Of a stretch of DNA of 64,000 nucleotides, positions 1 to 8,950 are shown in pieces. The stretch is from contig SIAJ01000011.1 of the NCBI GenBank assembly GCA_009691845.1, positions 36,332 to 100,331 on the forward strand, read 5' to 3'. The translations under genes and the position numbers were made by a program. This stretch comes from Gemmataceae bacterium (GTDB taxonomy: Bacteria > Planctomycetota > Planctomycetia > Gemmatales > Gemmataceae). Position 1 is the first letter of the stretch; each line of letters begins with the position of its first letter. Under the pieces are notes generated by a model. The model was not told where the DNA came from. It made no database searches and was given only the letters and a program-made list of their open reading frames with translations.

Positions 1-1898
1 AGCATCAGCTTCGGAATATTGGACTTGCCGGGACATTCGCCCGCACACATTTTGCAGTTCACGCACAAGTCTGCGACCGCACGAAACTCTTCCGTTGACG
101 CGTCGTCCAGCTTGCCTTCGAGAACAGCTCGAAACATGTTGGCCTTAGCTCTCGGCGAGGCTGCTTCCGTGTGAAGCACTCGAAAGGTTGGGCACATCCG
201 CTGGCCCGAATCTTCCGTGCGACACGTTCCGCAACCGTTGCAGGCAGCAATTGCACGGTTTTGTTCTTCGGGTTCCCAGACGAGCAGCGGCGTAATCGCT
301 CGCGATTCCCTTGGCTCCACAGGCAAGGCTTGCGCCTGATTTGTACGCAGTGGCCAAGCCGGACGGCTCGGATCAGGGCCGACGATCTTGCCGGGGTTTA
401 GTATGCCACGAGGATCGAACTGACGTTTCAGTTCTTGAAAGACCGGGAATAACTTGCCGTATTGCCGACTGACCCACGGCGTGCGTGCCAATCCTGTGCC
501 ATGCTGAGCGCTGATAGTTCCTCCCAGCTCGATTGCCAATCCGTGCAACTGCTCGGCAATTGGCCAAAGTTTTTCCGCATCCTCCTTGTCATCGGGATCG
601 AGAAACGGCCGCAAGTGCATTTGTCCCGTGGCCGCGTGAACCAGAAAGGAGGCCATCACGTCGAATCGTTTGAGTATTACATTCGATCGCGATACGAATT
701 CGGGCAAATCGTCCGGGCAGACGCCGATGTCTTCGACGAAAGCCAACGGTCGACGCCCCTTGCCGAGCGCGTAGAGCGAGGGGAGTGCGGATCCGCGAAT
801 GGCCCAGAGTTTTTTTACTTCTGCCTGATCGTACGCCGGCATAACGAAAAGGTTTGTCTGCTGATGCTCCTCAATGAGCAAGCGGACAGCCTCTCTGGCC
901 TCGGACGGGGCCTCGCGTTCATATTCCACCAACAAGACAGCTTCGACTTCGGGTGGCATTGCAGCCGCCGCTTCCGGCGATTGCGAGCGAGCGAGGGAGA
1001 TGAGCCGTCGATCCAGTACCTCGCACGCAGCGGGAAGCGTATGTCGCGCTCGCAGACCCGCATGCAGAGCTTCCTCGAAAGTTTGAAAACCAAACGCGAC
1101 AGCCGCTCTTCCTCCCGCAAGCGGAATCGTTCGCAAAGTGGCCTCGGTCGTGAACGCCAAAGTGCCTTCGGAGCCGGCAAGCAATCGAACCAGATTGAGG
1201 TTCGAGGAATTTTCCAAACGATAGCCGCAACGATTGAAGGGCGTCTTTGGTCGACAGGTTTCGATCACTTCCGCGTTCGTGCGTAACAGTTCGTGTACGC
1301 CATTACAAATCTCAGTTGTACGTGGTTGCCACGACCGCTCCGGAAATGAGTCCGCCAGGTCCTCGATCGTGCCATCATCCCAAACCACGCGAAGACTGCG
1401 CAGATGATCGCGAGTATAGCCGTGAATCGCGGCACGGCCCCCTGATGCATCGGTCGCGATCATTCCGCCGATGGTGCAACTTCGAGAACTGGCAGGGTCC
1501 GGGGCGAATCGACGGCCATAAATCGCCAGCTGTTCATTCAACCGATCCAGCACCACTCCGGGCTGTACACGTGCCCAATCGCTGCCGACCTCGAGAATGG
1601 AACGAAAATGTGTACTCAGATCCACGATCACGCCATGGCCTAGCGACTCGCCGGCAACCCCAGTCCCGCCGCCTCGAGGGACCAATGGGATTGATCGCTC
1701 GTGTGCATAGCGAACCAGCAACGCCAGATCGTCTTCGTCACGTGGGACTGCGATCGCGAGCGGTTCGATGGCAAAAACGCTGGCATCAGTTGCAAATAAG
1801 TTTCGCGAAGGCGCGTCAAAAAGAAGTTCGCCACGAAATTGGCGACGAAGGTCTTCCCGGATGCGAGCACGAAGAGTCGTTGGTTCCACGGTGCTCAC
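1..1898 (-). CDS. FAD-linked oxidase with C-terminal 4Fe-4S domain (partial)
   Basis: Large fused flavin dehydrogenase of the GlcD/GlpC or YdiJ type, probably oxidising a 2-hydroxy acid and passing electrons through Fe-S clusters. About 632 residues are visible; the C-terminal end lies outside the window. Near residues 73-90 there is a PRGGGTGVAGESLG motif of the FAD-binding-4 fold, followed by FAPDPASSRSCTIGG (131-145). Two cysteine clusters lie at the visible end: CNGCGTCR with a later CP (about 550-565) and CVNCKMCAGECP (about 612-623), typical ferredoxin-like ligands. I chose GTG 1898 (STVEPTTL follows) because an in-frame stop lies just upstream; GTG 1889 is an alternative. It starts 15 bases after the folE stop, so the two are probably cotranscribed. 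Substrate unknown. Confidence 0.85.
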   Translation of the reverse strand, partial: MSTVEPTTLRARIREDLRRQFRGELLFDAPSRNLFATDASVFAIEPLAIAVPRDEDDLALLVRYAHERSIPLVPRGGGTGVAGESLGHGVIVDLSTHFRSILEVGSDWARVQPGVVLDRLNEQLAIYGRRFAPDPASSRSCTIGGMIATDASGGRAAIHGYTRDHLRSLRVVWDDGTIEDLADSFPERSWQPRTTEICNGVHELLRTNAEVIETCRPKTPFNRCGYRLENSSNLNLVRLLAGSEGTLAFTTEATLRTIPLAGGRAAVAFGFQTFEEALHAGLRARHTLPAACEVLDRRLISLARSQSPEAAAAMPPEVEAVLLVEYEREAPSEAREAVRLLIEEHQQTNLFVMPAYDQAEVKKLWAIRGSALPSLYALGKGRRPLAFVEDIGVCPDDLPEFVSRSNVILKRFDVMASFLVHAATGQMHLRPFLDPDDKEDAEKLWPIAEQLHGLAIELGGTISAQHGTGLARTPWVSRQYGKLFPVFQELKRQFDPRGILNPGKIVGPDPSRPAWPLRTNQAQALPVEPRESRAITPLLVWEPEEQNRAIAACNGCGTCRTEDSGQRMCPTFRVLHTEAASPRAKANMFRAVLEGKLDDASTEEFRAVADLCVNCKMCAGECPGKSNIPKLM

Positions 1899-1913
1899 TA
1901 TCTCTGGGCGTGA

Positions 1914-2561
1914 TCAACTCCCGAGGCGAGGTCCGTTAATGTGCCCCAAAACCTCAGCCCGGGCGGCTGCATTCGATTGATAAAGTCCCCGGGCGGCACT
2001 GGTCACGCAGGTCGTGCCATGCTTCCGAACCCCCCGTGCCGTCATGCAGGAATGCGAAGCCTCAAGGACAACCAAAACACCCCGTGGCGATAGTTCCGTT
2101 TGAAGCAGATCTGCAATTTCCTGGGTCATTCGTTCCTGCACCTGGGGCTTACGGCCAACTGCATCGACAACCCGTGCCAGCTTACTCAACCCGACTACCC
2201 TGCCGGTAGGAATGTAAGCGATATGGGCCCGACCCGCAAATGGAAGTAAATGGTGCTCGCAAAAACTCGTGAAATCAATGTCCTTCTGTAGAACCATTTC
2301 TTCGTGATCAACCTCAAAGGTTTTGCTCAGGAGATGTCGGGGATCGTGATGTAGTCCGGCAAATGCTTCTACAAACAACCGCCCAACTCGGGCGGGGGTT
2401 TCTTGTAACCCGTCGCGATCGGGATCTTCGCCGATGGCAATCAGCATTTCCCGCACGGCTGCCCGAATGCGCAGTTGATCGACGCCTTGTGCAGAAGCGA
2501 TCGTCACCGTCGACCTGGTCGGGCCGACCTTCGCGTCCGCAATTCGATCGGTGGTGTCCAA
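1914..2561 (-). CDS. folE: GTP cyclohydrolase I
   Basis: Converts GTP to 7,8-dihydroneopterin triphosphate, the entry step to folate and, with QueD, to queuosine. It has 215 residues, normal for the bacterial enzyme. Zinc ligands are visible as C101, H104 (CEHHLLPF) and C172 (SHSCMTARG), with the same spacing as in the E. coli enzyme. The QERMT segment and the LSKLARVVD helix are typical of the family. The first gene of a minus-strand pair, it is followed by the FAD/Fe-S oxidase after 15 bases. A queD gene lies 20 kb away in this window. Family assignment is secure; the start ATG is simply the first in frame. Confidence 0.96.
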   Translation of the reverse strand: MDTTDRIADAKVGPTRSTVTIASAQGVDQLRIRAAVREMLIAIGEDPDRDGLQETPARVGRLFVEAFAGLHHDPRHLLSKTFEVDHEEMVLQKDIDFTSFCEHHLLPFAGRAHIAYIPTGRVVGLSKLARVVDAVGRKPQVQERMTQEIADLLQTELSPRGVLVVLEASHSCMTARGVRKHGTTCVTSAARGLYQSNAAARAEVLGHINGPRLGS

Positions 2562-2999
2562 GGCAGAAAGCCTTTCTATCGCATTCGAATAATTCGCGGG
2601 ATCGAAAAGAACTCGGGAATTTTCCTAAGTGGAGGCACGCCCGTTGCCCAATTCAATGATATGCATAGTGGGCAGTGGATTGCACATTTTCTCCAAGTCG
2701 CAATATCCAAACTCCACCGAGGTTTAAGCGGATAGGTTGATTTAACAAACTCTGCACACTGAACTAATGATCACAAAACGAGAGCGGGGTACGGAAGAAT
2801 CCGCCTCGGGCCAGGAGTCAACACAAGGCCAGGATCGGTCAAACCTGATAAAGTAGAATCTCCACGCCAACGTTCAGCAGACCAGCGGGTTGTAGTAGTA
2901 TCTGGGCTGGAATGGTCTCTCCGCCCCGAATTTGGCAGGCGGGATGACCAGGCTGGACGTTCAACATGGGGGGCGACCCCTATTCCGGTAGTACGCCGC
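2562..2999. other. 438-base divergent intergenic region
   Basis: Lies between folE (minus) and the sigma-factor gene (plus), so it should hold both promoters. I see no convincing -35/-10 pair and no RNA gene. A 20-codon minus-strand ORF (2625-2687) with GGAG three bases before its ATG lies in the folE leader; it is discussed as a finding. Other short frames here look accidental. Confidence 0.6.
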
Positions 3000-3584
3000 G
3001 TGTCCAACCATCCCGAGCCACCGATCGGCGACGAGGCAGACCTAATCCGCTCTGCGCAAGCAGGTGATCGGTCGGCGTTTGCGACAATTGTTGATCGCTA
3101 TTGGGAGCGTTTGTACCGCTGGCTGTGCCGACTCACTCGCGATGCTTCAACTGCCGAGGACATTACCCAGGAAACGTTCCTTAAGGCGTTCGCGGCCATC
3201 CAGCGGTTTCAGGCTGGCAGCAATCTGAAGGCGTGGTTGTTTCGGATTGCTCACAATAGCTTTGTGAACCAGCGGCGGGCGATCAAAAATAATCGCAAGC
3301 CATTGGTGCCCGAAATTGCCGAGGATCCGAAGAACCCGGTTGGCGAAGCGCTAACCAAGGAAGCGATGCTGTTGATCGCGGAGGCGGTTGCCAAGTTGCC
3401 AAGCGATTTTCGCGGAGCCTTGGTGTTGAGAATCGACGAAAGACTTTCGTTCCGCGATATTGCCGAGGTCATGGGGATTACCGAAGAAACGGCACGCTGG
3501 CGAGTGTTCAAGGCAAGACAAAAATTGATGGGGTTGCTGTCTCCGGACTTACTCCCCGCAAAGAACGAGCCGATGTCATCATGA
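3000..3584 (+). CDS. ECF-type RNA polymerase sigma factor
   Basis: Sigma-70 family factor of 194 residues with only regions 2 and 4. Region 2 spans about 12-80, with the DASTAEDITQETFLKAF core-binding/-10 helix. Region 4 spans about 125-180, with a helix-turn-helix in FRDIAEVMGITEETARWRV. The start is GTG at 3000; no in-frame ATG lies nearby upstream. Its stop overlaps the start of the next gene (ATGA), and that gene encodes a membrane protein with a zinc-finger anti-sigma motif, so the pair probably forms a sigma/anti-sigma switch. Targets cannot be told from the sequence. Confidence 0.92.
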   Translation: MSNHPEPPIGDEADLIRSAQAGDRSAFATIVDRYWERLYRWLCRLTRDASTAEDITQETFLKAFAAIQRFQAGSNLKAWLFRIAHNSFVNQRRAIKNNRKPLVPEIAEDPKNPVGEALTKEAMLLIAEAVAKLPSDFRGALVLRIDERLSFRDIAEVMGITEETARWRVFKARQKLMGLLSPDLLPAKNEPMSS

Positions 3585-4432
3585 ACTGTTCATCCCTTCG
3601 CAGCCGTTTGCTTGCTCTTCCGGACCCGACGGCGGTTTCGGACTCGGTCGCGGCACACCTGGAGAGTTGTGCCTCCTGCCAGGCATGGCATCGCGTGCTA
3701 GTTCAGGTCGAGTATGCCGTGGCATCGGTTACCGTGCCTCGTAGCGACGGCAAGAAGAAGCGTGAGGTTCTAGCCCAGTTTCGGACCGCCAAGGCCAACA
3801 AGCCAAAATCGAAACCGGCTGTTTCTCCGCAAATTACTTCCACGCCCGTCATTGCTGAGAAGGCCGTCAAGAAATCGAAATCTCCTGTTTCTCCTGCAAT
3901 ACCGCGAACGCCACTTGGCGAACGTCTGGCACGCATGTGGCCGATGGGCCTGGTTGCCGCAGCTCTTCTGGTCGGTGCTCTTGCCTGGTCCATCAAGAAG
4001 TCGCCCGAGACGGCCATGGCCAAGGCTCCCAGCGACCCGATGCTGAAAGAAGTGGTCGCTGCAAAGATCGATCTCGATCGAGCGCATACGGGGGCCGACC
4101 GTATCAAAGTGCTGGCCAAATTAGCGGACACGATTCACGAAGAAGCACGGACCCTCTCGAAGGTCACGCCGGACGAGATGAACTCGCTGGCTGCGATGTA
4201 TCGGAAAGTAGTTGAGGAGGCTCTGATTCCGCAGGCCCGCTCCTTGAACGCGGACGAACGCAAGGCGACTTTGCCGGCATACGTACAACGACTCGCGGAA
4301 GCTCAGCAACTTGCGAATCGGTTGGCAGGAGAGTCACCGGCCGCCTCTGGTCGGGCACTTAGCGAGATCGCCGAAGTTGCCGAGGCCGGCCGTATCGAAC
4401 TGGCCAAACTCATTCAGGGGAGGGCATCATGA
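3581..4432 (+). CDS. membrane-bound zinc-finger anti-sigma factor (probable)
   Basis: It has 283 residues. The N-terminus has the H-x3-C-x2-C pattern of zinc-finger anti-sigma domains (H26, C30, C33 in AAHLESCASC). A Lys/Pro/Ser-rich linker (about 55-110) leads to one transmembrane helix (121-138, MGLVAAALLVGALAW) and a helical, charged outer domain (145-283). This topology suits a cytoplasmic sigma-binding part with an extracytoplasmic sensor. The start overlaps the sigma stop by four bases and its own stop overlaps the next ATG, indicating tight translational coupling. Inferred role: hold the upstream sigma factor inactive until an envelope signal. The helical outer domain matches no family I recognise. 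Confidence 0.75.
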   Translation: MNCSSLRSRLLALPDPTAVSDSVAAHLESCASCQAWHRVLVQVEYAVASVTVPRSDGKKKREVLAQFRTAKANKPKSKPAVSPQITSTPVIAEKAVKKSKSPVSPAIPRTPLGERLARMWPMGLVAAALLVGALAWSIKKSPETAMAKAPSDPMLKEVVAAKIDLDRAHTGADRIKVLAKLADTIHEEARTLSKVTPDEMNSLAAMYRKVVEEALIPQARSLNADERKATLPAYVQRLAEAQQLANRLAGESPAASGRALSEIAEVAEAGRIELAKLIQGRAS

Positions 4433-4935
4433 TTCGTCATTTCCTCACCCTCGGCCTCGTTGCCGTTCTTTGTGCTGCCCTCGGCGCACAAAGTGTGAAA
4501 TCGATTAGCCCGGCTCAAAAAGCCGATCTTTACAAGAAAAATCGACCGGTCATCGAACGTTTGGTCGAAAAGACTGTGGAATCCTCGAAGACGCCTGAAG
4601 ATCACCTTCTGCGTGCCGACACTTACTACAAGGTCCTGTTTGATTTCAGCAAAGAGATCTCGGCTGCTCGGACCGCCAACGACATGGATCGCGTGGAGGA
4701 ACTAGCCGCCCATCTCAAAGAATTGCTCGATCGGGGACTGGCGGAAACCCTGAGCGACGCCCGCAAGCAGGTTGAAAAGGGCTCGCATGCCGAGGACTAT
4801 GTTCGCGTTCGCGATGGCTTGCTCGCCCAGGTCGGAGCACTGCTCGATGTAATGGACGACCAGTCGCCCGCCAAGAAGTCGCTCGAAGATACCCGCAGCA
4901 AGTTGAAGACGATTGTGGGCCCCAAGAAGAACTAA
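4429..4935 (+). CDS. exported helical protein of the sigma-factor operon
   Basis: This 168-residue protein has a clear signal peptide (MIRHFLTLGLVAVLCAALGAQ) and a mature part that is almost entirely charged helix, with no cysteine motif. It overlaps the anti-sigma gene by four bases (ATGA) and ends 33 bases before the protease gene. The mature part resembles the outer domain of the preceding anti-sigma protein in style (helical, Lys/Glu/Leu-rich) but I do not claim homology. Its position suggests a periplasmic partner of the anti-sigma sensor. No known family recognised. Confidence 0.7.
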   Translation: MIRHFLTLGLVAVLCAALGAQSVKSISPAQKADLYKKNRPVIERLVEKTVESSKTPEDHLLRADTYYKVLFDFSKEISAARTANDMDRVEELAAHLKELLDRGLAETLSDARKQVEKGSHAEDYVRVRDGLLAQVGALLDVMDDQSPAKKSLEDTRSKLKTIVGPKKN

Positions 4936-4968
4936 CCCAACACAGACATTTTCGCTTGCAATAGAACA

Positions 4969-7371
4969 ATGAGGGTGGCCAGCTTGGCCGCCCTCTTTTC
5001 GTTGAGCCTTCCGATGATCGGTTTTCTCTTCGCACTTCTAGTGCAACTCGTTCAGGGCGATCCGGCCTTGATCCCGGCCGTTCGCGGCACCGTTTGGTTG
5101 CGTGCGGGAGACAAGGCCGTCGGCACGGGCTGGATCGTCGACGACAAGAATCGCTGGGTCATCACGGCCCGCCACGTTGTTGCTGACCGCGAGAAAATAG
5201 ACGTATTCTTCGTTGATCGCAGTGAAGGCCGGACGATTCTGAATCGCGATCACTACCTGCAGAACCATGCCGAGCTTCGCAAACGAGGTCGTGTCGCGAC
5301 TGGTACGGTCATCCACAAACACGAGGCAGCCGATCTGGCACTGATTCAGCTCGACGAAATGCCGGCCGACGCAATTGCTATGACGCTTTCCACGACACCC
5401 ACAAAGGTCGGGGATCCTTGTTATTGCATCGGCCATCGACACGATTCGGACCTTTTGTGGACCCGCACTAACGGCCACGTCCGACAGACGGGCAAGCTTG
5501 CGGACGGATATTTTTGGGCAGGAAAGAAGATCGCAGCCGACCTGCCGATTCTGTTCTTGCAGTTACCTATCGAATCGGGTGAAAGCGGAGCAGCCATCCT
5601 GAACACGCGTGGCGAAGTGATTGCCGTCGTCTCGGCCATATCCAATCGTACGCCAACTCTCGCGTTCGCAATCGATATTTCCCAGGTCCGCAAGCTGCTC
5701 GCCGAAGTTCGGATGTACAAGAGTTTGACTCAAGTGACATCGACGGTAGACCGGCGTTTCGATGTTGCCGCGTTGACACACGGAACGGTATGGATTCGTC
5801 CTCGGGCAACAGATGGCCGATATGCAGGTGCCGTGATCGACCGCAAACGCGGCCTGGTGCTGACGACCTCGTCCGCCGTCGGCAGCGAGGATGTAATTGA
5901 TATCATCCTTCCGAAATGGGATCGAGATCGTCTGGTTGCTGAAGCGACCGCCTATTCGGATCTGCTAGGGCTGCGCCTTTCGGGCCACTGCGTTCGCGGA
6001 GCGGTATTGGCCCGCGACCCGGTTCGCGATCTGGCTTTGGTGGAACTCGATGGCCCGTCCGATCGACTGGAGGCAATTCCGCTCGCGGCAGCGAGTCGGA
6101 TGAGCGAACGTATCGCCTCCATGTCGCATCCCACGGGCGAAGAACTAATGTGGCTCTACGCGGCCGGCACCGTTCGTAATATCGGCCGCATTACTCTTCG
6201 ACGTGATGGCGGCGACGAAACCAACAAACCCCTGGCAAGTCTACTACAGCTTCCCCATCAGGGGAGTGCTTCCGGCGGACCGGTGGTGAACGAACGAGGC
6301 GAACTCGTCGGCGTTCTCGCCAGCCGGGAAGGCTCGCGGCAAGAACTGGCATACGCAGCAACACCCGACGAAATTCGAAGTTTCCTTAAACAATCCGAAA
6401 CGGCCTGGATGCCAGCATCAGCCGCGGCTTGGCTCGCCAGGGGGCATTTTCTGAGCCGTCTCGGTTTCCGCCGGCAAGCGATCGAAGCATTTGCAACGTC
6501 TGCGAATCTTGCTCCGGAGGATGCACGCGTGGTGGCCTATTACGCTCGGGCGTTGGCCGAAGCTGGGCAGAAGGAGGCGACGTGGGTCACGATCAAACGC
6601 ATTACCTCGATGAAGAAACGGCTTACGGACAGCGACGCGATACTCTCCGAAGCTTACCTCATGCTTGGTTACCGTGAAGGAGCAATGGAATCGGCCACAT
6701 CTGCCCTGAAGACTGATCCGAAGTCTTCTTTGGCGACACTCACTCTCGCGAGATTGAAAACCGGCAAAGATGCCTTGAAAACCATCGAGGGGGTACTCTT
6801 GCTCGATCCAGATTGTGCGGAAGCTTATCGCCTTCGTACGACTTTGTATGAGGCCACGGACCCCGAGCGACGCACGAAAGTCCTCAGCGATCTGACCCGA
6901 GCGATTGAGTTGAATCCGTACGACCCGAACGCTCGCGTTCAACGGGCGAAGGAATACTCGGCCGGCAAGGAATTCAAGAAGTCCGTCGCCGATTGGCTGC
7001 GCCTCACCGAACTCGAGCCGTTAAATCCCGAATATCGGCGTGGACTGGCGGATGCCCAATTTCAGGCAGGAGACCGTCCGGCCTCGGCGAAAAGTCTCGC
7101 CTCGATCCTCCGCGTCAATGAGAAGCAGCTTTCTGGAACTCTGGGTGCGATTCGGGCGTATGGAAATCGATTGAAGGACGACAACGCAGCCGACGTTCAA
7201 CGTGTAGCGGACTGGTATGAACTGGCCCTAAACGAAGTGGTGAAATGGTCGGCGGACTCAATCCGGAAGTCGATTCAGGCAGCACTCAATCGCGTGGAAA
7301 AAGAAACCGATGTTCGTCGGGTCGAACTGCTAATCCACGCAATCGAGAGCCTGATCGCAATCGAAAAATAG
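4969..7371 (+). CDS. double trypsin-like serine protease with TPR repeats
   Basis: This 800-residue exported protein has a hydrophobic N-terminus. First trypsin/HtrA-like domain, about 35-245: the likely triad is H69 (VITARHVV), D122 (AADLALIQLD) and S206 (ESGESGAA). Second trypsin-like domain, about 268-475: D354 (VRDLALVELD) and S435 (GSASGGPV) are kept, but the His position is Ser (VLTTSSAV, S302), so this copy is probably inactive. TPR-like helices follow from about 480 to 720 (for example AIELNPYDPNARVQRAKEY). No PDZ domain is evident. It is the last gene of the sigma/anti-sigma cluster, suggesting a role in envelope quality control or signalling. The start at 4969 has no clear ribosome site; ATG 5014 is possible. 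Confidence 0.82.
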   Translation: MRVASLAALFSLSLPMIGFLFALLVQLVQGDPALIPAVRGTVWLRAGDKAVGTGWIVDDKNRWVITARHVVADREKIDVFFVDRSEGRTILNRDHYLQNHAELRKRGRVATGTVIHKHEAADLALIQLDEMPADAIAMTLSTTPTKVGDPCYCIGHRHDSDLLWTRTNGHVRQTGKLADGYFWAGKKIAADLPILFLQLPIESGESGAAILNTRGEVIAVVSAISNRTPTLAFAIDISQVRKLLAEVRMYKSLTQVTSTVDRRFDVAALTHGTVWIRPRATDGRYAGAVIDRKRGLVLTTSSAVGSEDVIDIILPKWDRDRLVAEATAYSDLLGLRLSGHCVRGAVLARDPVRDLALVELDGPSDRLEAIPLAAASRMSERIASMSHPTGEELMWLYAAGTVRNIGRITLRRDGGDETNKPLASLLQLPHQGSASGGPVVNERGELVGVLASREGSRQELAYAATPDEIRSFLKQSETAWMPASAAAWLARGHFLSRLGFRRQAIEAFATSANLAPEDARVVAYYARALAEAGQKEATWVTIKRITSMKKRLTDSDAILSEAYLMLGYREGAMESATSALKTDPKSSLATLTLARLKTGKDALKTIEGVLLLDPDCAEAYRLRTTLYEATDPERRTKVLSDLTRAIELNPYDPNARVQRAKEYSAGKEFKKSVADWLRLTELEPLNPEYRRGLADAQFQAGDRPASAKSLASILRVNEKQLSGTLGAIRAYGNRLKDDNAADVQRVADWYELALNEVVKWSADSIRKSIQAALNRVEKETDVRRVELLIHAIESLIAIEK

Positions 7372-7378
7372 TGCGCAC

Positions 7379-7615
7379 TCAGCTTTTGAGATACTTGTCC
7401 ACGTCGGCCTGAGTGATCAATCGACCTGGCTTGTCCAATTCCGCGCTCAGCCAGCTTAACACTGGCGGCGTGAACGGGAGTTTGCCCTTCTGCACGAGAT
7501 CCTTCAAGCGAGCATCTCGGCGACTCCGCTCGGATCGCTTCAGATGGCCGTTCTCGATTCGAGAGGTTTGCTGGTTGGCCAGGATGCGATCTTTTCGCTT
7601 ACGACGAACTCCCAT
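7379..7615 (-). CDS. small basic protein of unknown function
   Basis: A 78-residue Lys/Arg-rich protein starting MGVRRKRKDR, with a hydrophobic patch in the middle (TPPVLSWLSAEL) and a C-terminus ending VDKYLKS. I chose ATG 7615 over the upstream TTG because AAGGAAAGAG lies just before it. It converges on the protease gene with only seven bases between stops. The basic N-terminus could bind nucleic acid, but nothing specific shows this. Family not recognised. Confidence 0.6.
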   Translation of the reverse strand: MGVRRKRKDRILANQQTSRIENGHLKRSERSRRDARLKDLVQKGKLPFTPPVLSWLSAELDKPGRLITQADVDKYLKS

Positions 7616-7722
7616 GACTCTCTTTCCTTCCAAAACATCTTCATTTGGGAATCTTGTACTTTAGGAAGCCCGTAACGTTCGGCAAGGGAACGCCCCGTGT
7701 TTCAGCGATACTCGATTCGACA

Positions 7723-8778
7723 TCAAATCACGTAATCGTCCGCAAACATGCGGGCTCTCTTTGGCGAGATGAACACCATCTCGCCGATCTTGAGCCGCAA
7801 GAGCGAGTATCGCTCGGGGCTCATATCCACGCTGATCATCAGGCCAAACTGGTCCACGACCAACCGAACCTTCACGACAGAACCCGCCGGATTCACATGC
7901 GTAATCTTGGCCTCCATGGCACTGATCGCATCGCGTTCGCGAGTCAGTTCGAGTTCGTGTGGTCGCACGAACACACGTCCCTCGTCCCCTCCGGTTGGTA
8001 CGTAGGGCAGGGGCATTTCGATATGCCCCAGCATCGCCCGGCCATTAAGCAGCTGGACTGGAAACACATTCACATTGCCAAGAAAGTCCATTACGAAGGC
8101 ATTCGCGGGATGCTCGAAGACCTCGGCCGGCGTACCAGTCTGCTCGATACGTCCTTGATTCATCACCACGATCTTATCCGCCACCTCGAATGCTTCCTCC
8201 TGATCGTGCGTGACAAACAGGCTGGTCACGTGAAACTCGTCGTGAAATTTCCTCAGCCAAACCCGTAACTCCGCTCGGACCTTGGCATCGAGTGCCCCGA
8301 ATGGTTCGTCCAGCAGCATGACCTGGGGCTCAGGTGCAAGGGCACGAATGAGCGCGATGCGTTGCTTCTGTCCGCCAGAAAGAGTACTGGGATAACGGTC
8401 CGCATACTCGTCCAATCGAACCAGGCGCAGCAGTTCGGCCACCCGTTCCCGAACACGCTGGTCCGGCCATTTGCGGACGCGTAGCCCAAAAGCAACGTTC
8501 TCGAAGACGGTCATATGCCGGAATAGGGCGTAGTGCTGGAACACGAAACCGATGTTCCGCTCGCGTGCGGTGCGATGTGTAACGTCATCGTCCTGGTAGA
8601 GCACGCTACCGGAATCGGGCACTTCCAGGCCGGCAATGATTCGCAGGAGCGTGGTCTTCCCCGATCCCGATGGCCCCAGCAGGGCAACGAGAGTTCCGGC
8701 CGGGGCCTCGACTGTGACATCGTCCAACACGGTCTTCTTGCCGAAACGTTTAACGATATTCTTGGCGGTAATGCTCAT
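7723..8778 (-). CDS. CysA-like ABC transporter ATP-binding protein
   Basis: The 351-residue ATPase has the order typical of sulfate/molybdate/spermidine-type importers. Walker A is GPSGSGKT (35-42), the Q-loop is FQHYALF, the signature is LSGGQKQR (133-140), Walker B is VMLLDEP (153-159) and the H-loop is [10 protein letters not shown]-terminal regulatory beta domain (about 240-351) follows, with VRPHELEL as in CysA/ModC. No permease or binding protein lies next to it in the window, so the substrate is uncertain. CysA (sulfate/thiosulfate) is the closest match in overall style. Confidence 0.85.
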   Translation of the reverse strand: MSITAKNIVKRFGKKTVLDDVTVEAPAGTLVALLGPSGSGKTTLLRIIAGLEVPDSGSVLYQDDDVTHRTARERNIGFVFQHYALFRHMTVFENVAFGLRVRKWPDQRVRERVAELLRLVRLDEYADRYPSTLSGGQKQRIALIRALAPEPQVMLLDEPFGALDAKVRAELRVWLRKFHDEFHVTSLFVTHDQEEAFEVADKIVVMNQGRIEQTGTPAEVFEHPANAFVMDFLGNVNVFPVQLLNGRAMLGHIEMPLPYVPTGGDEGRVFVRPHELELTRERDAISAMEAKITHVNPAGSVVKVRLVVDQFGLMISVDMSPERYSLLRLKIGEMVFISPKRARMFADDYVI

Positions 8779-8950
8779 GCCAACTCGAGCCGGAAGTTCG
8801 GAACTACAGGTCTAAGCGTACGGACCGCAGGAGCCTTTCGCCTGCTAACTTCTCAAATCTGCGTTACATTGTCCCCCTTCCCGCCTGACGGCGTGTGTGC
8901 CTATCATGTTCAGAAGCCCAACACCTCGATTCCCTCAAAGGGGAGCGGTC

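Noticed and set aside
462..1286. Plus-strand frame of 274 codons
   Set aside because: It is antisense to the FAD/Fe-S oxidase, whose conserved motifs are clear on the minus strand; its own translation has no protein-like pattern.
2771..3007. Minus-strand frame of 78 codons upstream of the sigma factor
   Set aside because: Low-complexity Arg/Pro/Thr translation, no ribosome site, and overlaps the sigma-gene start.
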